A DNA stretch of 64,000 nucleotides, from assembly GCF_035582795.1 (NCBI RefSeq), contig NC_134365.1, forward strand, positions 74,009,635 through 74,073,634, read 5' to 3'. Numbering within the stretch: position 1 is the stretch's first letter; each line of letters starts with the position of its first letter. Made by a program: the position numbers and the translations under genes. Below are positions 54,227-64,000 of the stretch, piece by piece. Origin of the DNA: Mycteria americana (taxonomy: Eukaryota > Chordata > Aves > Ciconiiformes > Ciconiidae). Below the pieces are notes generated by a model, which was not told the origin of the DNA, ran no database searches, and saw only the letters and a list, made by a program, of their open reading frames with translations.

Positions 54227-56174
54227 ACATTGTTATCTTAATGTTTCAAAGCCAATCTAAGTTGATTGTATTTGCCTTCCATTTCGGAATATGCAAAAGG
54301 TCAATCTTTAATAACTTCAGTCTTAAATGTGGTTCTGAACATGCAGAGCTCAACAGGGAACTCTGGAAACTGACTTGTGCTCCTTCCAGTTTGTTCTCCT
54401 TGAGTCATGTTACATGTGCATCCAGATGAGAATGTAGCCCCTTGTCACTAACATGAAAACTTAGTGAAATACACTTAGTTCACAGAAAAATGCATTTGGT
54501 TAAGGTGCTGACATGAACCCTGTGAAATGTATCTTACCAAAATTTGAACCTTTGTTTTTAAATAGTTTGAAGCTAAGGTTTCTTTGTTTACTCTGGAACT
54601 ACAAATTGACTTTTATTTTTTACAGTAATAAAATGAAAACTTAAAATTCTGTGTACGTGAGTCTCTGGGGAGAAAATTGAGCTAATGGGGCTAACTAAAG
54701 ATCAAGTGCCAATCTCCATATGTTTTGTAACTTGTTGCTTGGGTCATCTTCAAATAACTTAAAACTTCTATCAGTCACAGCAACAACTTTGCTGTTACAG
54801 AGATTCTTAGCTAACCTGGAATAAATGTCCCCTACTAATGCAAGGGTCACATTTCTTCTTCTATTGGAATGTTAAACATCGTGCACTTTCAATAGATTTA
54901 GTTACGTAGTATCCTCGCCTAACAAAATGTGATCATTAAGTAAATTGTATTTGTGGAGGCTTTGGGGCTTTCTGTTTTTCTTTTCCCTTAAATGTAATCC
55001 TAAAAAAATTACTGAAATGCGATGTTAGTATTTCAAGTAGCTATGTAGTCTTAAAGGTCTAATGACTGTTTAGTGGGTTTTTTCTCTTTATTATGCAGTT
55101 AAAATTGGTATTTTTGAAAATAACTTTTAAGTTAAGAAGATTGCTCATATACCAACCCTTTTGGAAGTTACTACAAAGTTCATTTGTACAAGATGTTTTA
55201 TTTTCATTACAACTGTATAAATAGCCACAGTCTGCTATTCCCAATGTTTAATTTGCTTCCTTCTCAAACAGGCACAAAATCATTCAATGAAAAAATGCCA
55301 TTATATTTACAATGAATAGCATCTGAAAAATCAGTGGTTTTATTTTATAAATGACAAAAAATGGGTGTATTTGCATGCTGGCATGTGTGCTGTAGTTTAC
55401 AGATGGGACTAAATATGACTTGTGGCTTCTACCTCAAGAGATGAACCAATTTTAACTGCTCCCGTAGATCTGTTGTGTGTTACAATGCCTAGAGAATAAC
55501 ACTACAGCAGTTTAGCAGACTCATCTTGTTTGCTTTGGTAGAGCGCTAGTCTGTACTGTGGGAATCAAGTACTGTTTAAAGCAGACAGTGTTCATCATTT
55601 ACATTGGAAGTCAGCTACCTGAAGATTTTTATTCTTGTCTTTTGAAAACTAATGTGATGGGAAAGGTGGATTGCACCACATGACTATGGAGCTCTGCCTT
55701 GAAAGCAAATTGCTCGGTAAGCTGAAGTACCTTCATCAAGAAATCTGATGATATCTTTCGGAGGTGATGAATGTGTTGCTGTATATGACCTTTTAGCCCT
55801 TGGAAATGCCGGGATGTAGGCAGTTCATCTCACTTTTATTTAATTCATTGTTTTAAATCAAAAGTCATTTTTTGTCAGATGTGAACTGTTGTGAAAAGCG
55901 TCTGAGGGAACAAAATTGTATGTTGAATTTAGCATAGTCTTTATCCCTCAAGGTAATGTTGTCTTTGAGACAGTTTTGCCAAGATAAATGTGGGTGGCAG
56001 CAAAGGTCAAAACGGCTTAGCCTTAAAGTGTTTCTGTCGTAAAAATATCTTTAACAGAAACGTGCTTGGAACATTTCCCCTTTTAAATGTAATTTATAAC
56101 TGCTGCTTTAAAAATCGTAAGGATGGATCTTATTCTGAGCAAATGAATACTGTAAATATCCTTGTCATACCTTG

Positions 56175-56180
56175 AATAAA
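56175..56180 (+). terminator. GOLT1B: GOLT1B possible distal poly(A) signal
   Basis: AATAAA followed by a TTTTTCT and TTTGTGTTTGTGTC GU-rich region, typical downstream elements. It could end a long 3' UTR form. Confidence 0.45.
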
Positions 56181-56395
56181 TGGGTACCTTTTTCTATAAT
56201 TTGTGTTTGTGTCTCTTTATGTGCACATTTTAAAGTGTTTTGACAAATTTTCCTTTCCAAAGGTTAGGGAGTGCATGCTGTTACTGCTTGGCTATCTTGC
56301 ACTGTTGTGACTTTTGTAGTAAATAATGTCTTTGATTAATCTTAAATGGAAGGGTTTCCTCTTTTTCTTACAATAAACCTTTTACATAAACATCC

Positions 56396-58039
56396 CCCTG
56401 GTTATTCAGGTTCCAGTTTCAAACACATCACAACAAAATGTGGAAATTACAGTTACATGGGAAATAGTTTCTTTGTTAAACTCCCTCCTTTCCTTTCTGA
56501 GGAAATAACTGTGAAACTTTAGGAGAAAAAGGGCACACGTCTAGAACTTAGAGCAGGTTCTAGTCCGTGTGCTTTCAGTTTAGGTCAAGGATATGATCAT
56601 GGGCTCTCTATATCCTAGAGAGCGGCCTGATAAACAGGTTTACTGTTTTGTAGTGCGCTGCAAGCTTGCAGCCCGCTGCTGAGGATTTTCACAGAGGGAG
56701 AACAGCAAAGCAGGGATTTTAATTGGTTGTTGAGGTGGTGTGTTGGTGCTATGTGCTAGTTAATGCCCTAAAAACTTATTTTGACTGAAGTTCCAGCCTC
56801 TCAACTAGCTTTTACCGAAGTTAGTTCTATCCTAACAATTCCAAAGAATTATCACTTCCTAATTTAAAAGGAAAAAATCCTAGCTACATCTAGTTATATT
56901 TGATAAACTGTGAGAGGTATAATGTTAATCTGTATGTAGCTCATGGCTAGTTACTTTCAGTGAATGGTTGCCATTTATTAACCAGGAACACTTTGACTTT
57001 GTTATTGCTCACAATATGGTACCTCTGTAGTTTAGAGTCTGTGTCAAAAACATTGTAAAGAAAGGTATCTTGTCTCTGCAGTAGATGTCAAAGGCAAGGT
57101 TTTATCGCATTACTTTAAAATTGTTTCCTTGCCAGATTTCAAGGTACAGACTCATCAAAAGTTGTTGCTTTTCTAGTTCACTTGATTATCAGGCCGGATT
57201 ATAGAGTCCACGTCCCCAAACCAGATGTAGTATGTATGCCTCCCTGCTGTCTCTTCAGATGTTACTGCCAACCCTTGGACTCCTGTCTGTATGTCCTGGC
57301 TTGCCTTGGCTGTCACTTCCACCCTTCACATTGCCATTACCAGCTATGACAGCACTAGCGTGCCATTACCAGACTAAGTCACCCAGCAGAATTTGGCCTT
57401 TGTGGCCCGTTTGTTCTAAGCTTTACCCCTCTAGTATTGGGCATGGCATATTAAAGCATCTTTCAGAAGACTTGGATCTCATGCTCAGTCCAACAAAGAG
57501 ATTCTGCAGCTGCTGTAGTCCCTCGCCAAGCCTAATTTCAGCACAATTATTATATGCTAAAGCATCCTCCTCAAATATGTAACAATTTACAGAAAAATTA
57601 CAGGACTGATGGGGAGTAATTTGGTGTAGAATTCATTATCTCAAACTACGTGTTACGACTGATAATTTGGGATATTGCTTAAGATCGAGTTACAGAAATG
57701 CATTTATGTGTTTTTTACCAGTCATTAACATGTCTAGTTTACCTGCTGAAGTAGTGCATGTCTGGAGGTATACTTGCTGAAAAGCATGTGTATTCCTGTA
57801 TTCTTTCTAGCAGATACCATTTTTCATTGAAAGTAGTAGTAACATTTGGTGGGGAATGTAATGGATCTCCTATAAAAATATAGAGGTTTGAAGTATCTTG
57901 TTGCATATGATGCTGAAAGCTCATAAAAGCGTTGGGTTCCTAGCTGACTTACCACGTACAGGACTTTTTCTACTGAAAGGGCAACAGTGTTTAACCTGCT
58001 GTTTGGTACAGGGGTATAGATCTCGTTAAGATCCGAGAT
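56396..58039. other. Intergenic, no gene recognised
   Basis: Mostly AT-rich. A 116-codon + frame at 57232-57582 is leucine- and proline-rich and resembles nothing I know; I see no splice or homology support for it. TGCCATTACCAG occurs twice near 57330-57372. Confidence 0.5.
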
Positions 58040-58450
58040 GTTTATAACCGAGAACTGGCCTCCTGCACCGCTGCGTTGGCAGCGGAGCTGACCACGGGCA
58101 AAACGCAGGTGACCCACAACTTCTTTATTTTCCTTTTTTGGGTGCCTGGCTCTGAACCTCGGTTCGGGTCCGAACCGGCCCATCTGCGATCAGGTGCGGC
58201 GGCGGTCACCCCGCGGGCCGAGGCCCCCGGTGGGGCGCGGGGCTGCCCGTGGCCGCCAGGGGGAGCCACGAGGAAGGCAAACGCGCGGGGGCCGCCGGGG
58301 AGGCGGCGGAGGCCCGCCGGGGCGGCGGGGAGGGCCTGGGGGCTGCGCGGGATTCGGGGGCTCCTTGTGAGCACCAGCAGGGAGCCCATGCTGCCCAGGG
58401 TCCCCGAGGCACTGAGCGGGGTTATACCTGCAAAGCCGGGGACTGGAGAT
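58040..58450. promoter_or_regulatory. Orphan CpG island
   Basis: A GC-rich, CpG-dense stretch 4.4 kb past the GOLT1B stop, with no recognised gene attached. Strong GTAAGT donors flank it on both strands (- strand exon end at 57953, + strand exon end at 58548), as around a divergent promoter. Open frames cross it on both strands but match no protein I know. It could be the promoter of the next gene to the right, of a non-coding RNA, or an unexpressed island. Confidence 0.5.
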
Positions 58451-58548
58451 CAAGTGGCGATATCTCATGAGGGCAAAAGATACGTTTTATTGTCTTCTTT
58501 TCAAATCAGCCATGCAACGAGCCAACAGTTCGGAGCCCTACAACCGGT

Positions 58549-59065
58549 AAGTGGGACCCGAAAAATGTCTTGAAAATATCGGGCCGGTTTGTTCTGTACT
58601 TCTGGAGTCTTTTTAAGCTTGATTTGATTTAGACTGGGGAACCGCAGTGTGGCTTTAAAACACGAAGCAGATGTTGAGCTTTTTATAGAGAGCTGTTCGT
58701 GCCGAAACGCTGCACGTTGGCCCCTCTCTCGGCTGGCAGGATTTGAAGCAGTCGGGTTGTAGTTTGGAGACTGGGAAGGCAGGCTTTCCACTTGCCACAG
58801 CCCAGCTGCCTCCTTTTCTCCAGGGACTCAAAAGCTCTTCCAGTAACATCAGAGAAATCAAGATGTCACATTGATTTCTACAATTTAATTCTACTGCTTT
58901 GAAATAAATGGCATTTTTGGCGCAAAATGTTTTACACCACCCCAAAAAATCACATTAGGTCAGTCTTTAAATATTGATTTAGTTTTCGTATTGAAACCAA
59001 GCAGTTCAGCAGCAAGTCTTCCAGGTGGCCTGGCTGAGTGGCTTTTATCATTAACCATCTAACTT
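58549..59065. other. Intergenic, between CpG island and CR1
   Basis: Begins with GTAAGTGGGA, a good + strand splice donor. Otherwise nothing recognised. Confidence 0.45.
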
Positions 59066-59522
59066 AGCGTGTCCAAAGAAGGGCAATGAAGCTGGTGAAG
59101 GGTCTGGAGCACAAGCCTTATGAGGAGCAGCTGAGGGAACTGGGGTTGTTTAGCCTGGAGAAAAGGAGGCTGAGGGGAGACCTTCTTGCTCTCTACAACT
59201 ACCTGAAAGGAGGTTGTAGAGAGGTGGGGGTCGATCTCTTCTCCCAGGTAACAAGTGATAGGACGAGAGGAAATGGCCTCAAGTTGCATCACGGGAGGTT
59301 GAGATTGGATATTAGGAAAAATTTCTTCATCGAAAGGGTTGTTAAGCACTGGAACAGGCTGCCCAGGGAAGTGGTTGAGTCACCATCCTTGGAGGTATTT
59401 AAAAGACGTGTAGATGTGGCGCTTAGGGACATGGTTTAGTGGTGGACTTGGCAGTGCTAGGTTAGCGATTGGACTTGATGATCTTAAAGGTCTTTTCCAA
59501 ACTAAACGATTCTATGATTCTC
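59066..59522 (+). mobile_element. CR1 LINE 3' end, young-looking, ORF2 tail open
   Basis: A 5'-truncated CR1 of about 455 bases. It reads through the ORF2 C-terminus ([20 protein letters not shown], then [20 protein letters not shown]) to a stop at 59437-59439, then the 3' UTR and the terminal GATTCTATGATTCT octamer repeats. The frame 59086-59439 (117 codons) is unbroken. This is transposon sequence, not a host gene. Confidence 0.9.
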
Positions 59523-62500
59523 TGAACTTATGTGGAGAATTATCCTCAACTTGCTCACCCCCCCCCAGAAAAAAAACACAACAGCACAAAATATCAAGTG
59601 TTTCCCCTCTCTTGCTTTTCTGCCAGTTTTTAGGCAGGCCTGAGTGGGGGAGAAAGGAGCAACTTAGCGGTTATGAAATCTTGGGAATTACCTTGGATGG
59701 GGAAAATGGGCTGGCGAGGAATCATGGCGCTTCCCTTAAAAGGTAAAGGAGTGGGTTGATTTTGATGAGAACTCAGGATCTGCGTGGCCCTGGGTGCTAA
59801 AGCCTCAGATGGAGCCAGCTGAGGAGGGCTCTGCTGCTGACTCAGCCTCTGAGGTGCTGCTGCCACGTGCAGCATCTCCCTAAGCCCCATTCCCACTTAT
59901 GGTGCACCTAAGCTCATTTTAAATGCCTTTTGAAGGCTTCGCTTCAGAAGCATGATTGACACTTTACCTTCTGAGACGCAGAGGAAGCTAGCCCCATTCC
60001 GGCAGGGCTGTGGGGTGGGCAGCGCTGAGGCGAGGCAGGTGCAGTGGCCTGGAACCTTCTGGAAGAGGCCCTGCCCCACCGCTGCTGAGGAGGCTGTGAG
60101 GAGGCAGAGGAGAGGAGCTAGAAAACAGAAGTCTGGAAGAAATACTGAAAACAAGCTCTGTTCTTGGTTAATTCTCAGAGCGTAATGTTTTTCTTGCCTC
60201 TCAGGGCAGAAATAAGTGACACATTCACAAAGTGCTTGTTCAGGAAGAATGCGTAAAATGCTGTTTCTCTGAGTGGGTGGGAATGAAAGGGCAAGAAACG
60301 TGTTTATTTGGTTCCAATTACCCTCACACATGCAGGCCTTTTCCTTTCAGCCTTTTTCTTAGTGTTTTCCTGGTTGTCAGGTGTTCTGTGGCTGCTTTCC
60401 CCTTTATCTTCTCTCACGACTCTTGTTTTTAAATGTTTCTTTCTGAGAGTATAATTATGCAGTCTATTACTTTGTGAGGATGCCAGCTTAGACGCTTCCC
60501 ACCCTTCAGCATCTACAGCAATTACTTTCTACTCCCATGCTTTTTATCTGGGTTTTTTAAACCCAGATCACTCTATTAATCCGTTTTACAGCAGAGCCCG
60601 CATACAGCGGAGTTGGCATGTCCAAGGAGGTGGAAAAATGGCATGAGGATGGAAATGAGCACCAGGAGGAGGTGCTGCCACAAAAAGATCTTGCTTCTCT
60701 GAAAATAACGTCCGCTGAAACCTTGCATCTCACTCGAGCCCGTCTGTGAGGTGGCGTGTGCCTGTGACTACGAGAGAGGCCACTGTGCCTTTACCTTTCT
60801 GTTTCTACAGAGAATCCTAACTCTTCCTTCTTCTCCTTTTCCAAAATGAAGACTAGTAATTGCAGCCATCACTTTCTGTGTATAAACTTATTATTTCAGC
60901 TTCTCCAATCATTCTGTTGTAGCCCAAAATGACAAGACTCTAAATGACCTGTCCTCTGAAATAAAAATAATTTAAAAAATTATCTTACCCTAAAATTTTG
61001 TACATATATGAACACACAGATACGTATAATATTTACGTAACACATTTTTCTTTTTTCTGTTAGGAAATTTCTACAACACCAACACGATTCTCACCCAAAG
61101 GTTTCTCTTTCCCTTACTTCAGGACTTTAAAAACTTTCCACAATTGTATTCCCAGTTCTGCAAGGCAGCTTTATGGAAATCATGTCCTGCAGTTACCTTC
61201 TTAATTGTTCTGAAGAGTTTTAGTTTTGAGACTGAAACCAGTCACAGGTTTTCCCTGAAGAATATCGTAGATGAAAGTTGATGTTTCTGTATTTTAAATA
61301 TTTGTGCCAATGCACTTTCATGCAGTTGCAGAAACTAAGCATGATTGAGTTTTAGTACAAAAGCTAAGTAGAAGCAAAGTATTTCAGAAAGATCAAAACA
61401 TACCATTCTGATACTTTTGAAAAAGATTTTATTTTTTGTTTTTTTGTTTTTTTAAATAGCTTTGGAACACATTTCAAAAGGGCTTATATTACAAAAAGCT
61501 TTGAAAATTTTAAAAGATCAAAATCAAACTGAAACACAAATTTTGTCAAAATGATACCTTTTGACTGAATCAAAATTTCTTTCCCCACATTTTACTACAG
61601 GAAGTTTTCATTCCATTTCAAAAGGAAAAAAATCTCGGAATCCCATCTTTCTTTTAAATGGAAAACCTGGTTTCTACCCACCTTCACTCTATCCTCTTTA
61701 TGCAGACCAGCGTTATAAGAGGAAACCTTTGAAAGTGTATCAAGCTATGGGCTTCTGCCCTTCATTCCTTGTAGAATTACGGAATTATACAAGCTACCTC
61801 TTTCAAAATTCCCCATTTGGCTTTATATCATAGAGCCTTTTCATTTTCCCAATGGTAGTTCCTCATATTTCTGTGGCTAAAATGTGAGTTTATTCAGTTC
61901 TGGTTTGGATAACGTGCACGACTGAAACCCTTTTGGTCTTCTGCAAAAATTTCACTCACGAGCCCACAGCAAGCAGAAGGAATGCTGTGCTCTTCTGCAT
62001 GGCTTCTGTGCAGACCAGCAAAAGGAATGGAACATACTAATCACAGGTTTTTGTGGCCACTCTACAAACATAGTCTGCCTCTAGGGCCCCAGGTATCACA
62101 GCTCCTATTCACCTTGTGAATCTCTAGAACTTGTGGAAACACTTTGGACTCACAGCATACAAATTACGTAATTCTCTAATTTCTGTGAAAAACTTACTCA
62201 TCGAAACTTCTAAAGTTTAACAGTGCTGTCAAGCGTTCACAGAATGCTTTGCATTAATGGAAAATCTAGCGTAGAAATGAACAATGGCTTGTTTTATGAA
62301 AATGAAATAGAACATAGAAAATGTATGTTATTGATTGATCAATACAACTGATTGAATTAGTAGAGGTAAAAATAAAGTCAATGCCCCTTGGATAACTTCT
62401 GGAGCTGAACATCCCACATAAGGAAGTGTAACTAGATTGAGACAATGCAAGCCAACACTGCAAAAATATGTCTGTACGGCACATTTACTCAACGGCAATT

Positions 62501-62929
62501 TCAGTTTTTGGAGTGTTGCAGCAAGATGCAAGTTTTGAGGTAAGTTCTGTAGCTTCTCTGAGTTTTGGTCTCCTTTTTCTGATTTTTATTTGCAAGTTCA
62601 GGGCCAGCTTGACCAATAAAAAGATCTCTTTTTACTATATATCCTAGACAACTTGGTGTTTTGGCTTTGCACGAATCCTCTGCAGTTCAGATAACATTTC
62701 TCCTTGCCCTCTCCTTTCCTTCTCTTCTTTCTTAGTTATGCCCAGGCCATGGATTCTGCTCTGTACCTCAGTAGTTGGCAGTAGTTTGAGGATAACTTGA
62801 AATGTATCTCTGTGGTGGAGCATGATGCAGAGAACTTAGAAAGAAAAAGGGCTCATAGCACGATACTATTCCGACTGGCAAACTGAGGTCTGGAAACAGT
62901 AAAATTGCATTCAAACAGCTTTTGTTCTA
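59523..62929. other. Intergenic, no gene recognised
   Basis: Contains a C run near 59561-59569, a GC-richer part at 59800-60120, then AT-rich sequence. I searched by eye for the spexin core (NWTPQAMLYLKGAQ in human) and did not find it. A 90-codon + frame at 61561-61833 follows a good acceptor-like site but is not a protein I recognise. Confidence 0.5.
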
Positions 62930-64000
62930 GAGGGACTCAGGATACTGAAGTTAAGTCTGGAGAAACTGTAGAACCTGTAATAAGGAATGCAAAAAGATAT
63001 AAGGATAAATACCACGTTGAGGGGCAGACTCAGCATGACTTTTCTGAAAGGAAATCCTGACCTGCCTATCTAGAAACTTCTTTGAAGGATTCAATGAACA
63101 TGCAGACAGTAGAGGTCCAATTTATACAATCGACTTGGATTTCCAACAGACTTGACAAGGTCCTGTACCAAAGGCTCATAGAAAATAAGCTCCCAATAAG
63201 AAAGGTGCTTTTATGGTTGCTCTCATGAATTGCTTAAAAGATAAGAAACAGAAGAGGGAGAGAGTCTGTGGAATTGAGAAAATGATAGGGAAATGGAGGC
63301 AAATAGAGAAAGGACAAAGTTTGCTGATGAGATTAAAAGCTTCAGGGTAATGGTGTTAAACAATTCAGCCACACTAGAGCTATCTGCAAAGAGTTGCAGA
63401 AGGAGCTTATGAAATTGAATACACAGTTGTCAAAATAACATAAAACAATGTCTGCAAATATAAAATTATGCACATGGCAAAAAAAAAAGCTAAATTTATG
63501 TAAACAGTGATGGGTTATGAATGACCTGTTACCTTTCAGGAAAGAAACCTTGGAATTAGAAAGTTTGTAAAAATATCATTCAGTTTAGTGCTCAGGAACA
63601 GTCAAATTAGGAAACAGAACACCAGGCATTATTAGGAAAAGAAACAGGGAAAAAAGCAAATTAAAAGTAAATATGGTGACCTGCATTTTGAGAGTTTTGT
63701 GTAGTTCATGTCCCCATCCTAAATCAAGGATGATCAAGGGTATGGAACTGTTTTTATATTAAGACTAAAAAGATTAGCACTCTTCATCTGGAAAAAGGAG
63801 GTGGCTGACAGAGGATTCAACAATAGTCTGTAAAATCACAAATGACATAGAGGGGATGAGTATTTTGATCTTCGTTTGTGTTTACAGTCTTACAATATAA
63901 GAAGAAGGGAGCATGATGTGAAATTTTCAAGTCACAAGTTCAAAATAAAACAAAATTATGTATTTTTCCATAGAACAGAGCTAAAATGCGGAACTCACTA
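62930..64000 (+). mobile_element. Ancient CR1-like LINE, runs off the right edge
   Basis: Strongly decayed CR1-group sequence in + orientation. Near 63131-63215 it still follows the reverse-transcriptase region (GACTTGGATTTCCAACAGAC, then ACAAGGTCCTGTACCAAAGG). From about 63770 it resembles the region near the CR1 3' end, reaching a GGAACTCACTA stretch at the edge. Much older than the copy at 59066. Left boundary approximate. Confidence 0.7.

Larger units (their letters stand above)
53641..56395 (+). other. GOLT1B: GOLT1B 3' UTR and flank
   Basis: AT-rich 3' sequence with several AATAAA signals (54221, 54627, 56175, 56372). The first gives a 3' UTR of about 0.6 kb. The later ones would allow a long form of about 2.5-2.7 kb, as I recall for human GOLT1B. 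No other gene seen. Confidence 0.55.

Noticed and set aside
58076-58573. 165-codon + frame as a protein gene
   Set aside because: It runs through the GC-rich island and past the GTAAGT donor at 58549, with low-complexity R/G/A/P stretches. It is better treated as an island with possible first exons.
59086-59439. 117-codon frame as a host gene
   Set aside because: The sequence is the CR1 ORF2 C-terminus, followed by the CR1 3' tail.

Overview
The window is nuclear DNA from a bird. It holds intron-rich vertebrate genes, CR1 LINE copies of several ages, and three solo LTRs of an endogenous-retrovirus family that I recall being common in Neoaves. The group 'neoavian' is an inference from the repeats; the species cannot be read from the sequence. 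Gene content and order match the vertebrate block PYROXD1 - RECQL - GOLT1B (human 12p12.1; chromosome 1 or 1A in birds).

Layout. 1-14701: PYROXD1 on the + strand. The window opens in intron 1, and 11 coding exons (residues 29-500 in human numbering) can be read without a break. 14702-22432: the tail-to-tail gap between PYROXD1 and RECQL, holding a short CR1 tail, a decayed CR1 of about 2.8 kb with both ORF regions, and sequence I do not recognise. 22433-41200: RECQL on the - strand, 14 coding exons giving an intact 661-residue RecQ helicase. 40770-42120: a CpG island shared by RECQL and GOLT1B as a head-to-head promoter. 41548-53640: GOLT1B on the + strand, 5 exons, 138 residues. 53641-64000: the GOLT1B 3' UTR, then intergenic DNA with a second small CpG island near 58.04-58.45 kb, a CR1 end with an open terminal reading frame, and an older CR1 running off the right edge.

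The three genes do unrelated jobs: a flavin-dependent pyridine-nucleotide-disulphide oxidoreductase, a DNA helicase, and a small four-span Golgi/ER membrane protein. Only RECQL and GOLT1B look linked in regulation, through the shared promoter. All exon joins were made by hand. Frame and phase agree at every junction, and residue numbers land on known human positions (PYROXD1 N155; RECQL K119, D219 and zinc ligands C453/C471/C475/C478).

I found no new multi-gene system. The points most worth a second look are the unexplained CpG island at about 58.2 kb with strong splice donors on both sides, the symmetric CCAAT and TTTAATAAA palindromes in the shared promoter, three related solo LTRs all antisense to their host genes, the Tyr-to-Phe change at RECQL position 564, and the absence of a visible spexin (SPX) core exon in the 10 kb after GOLT1B.
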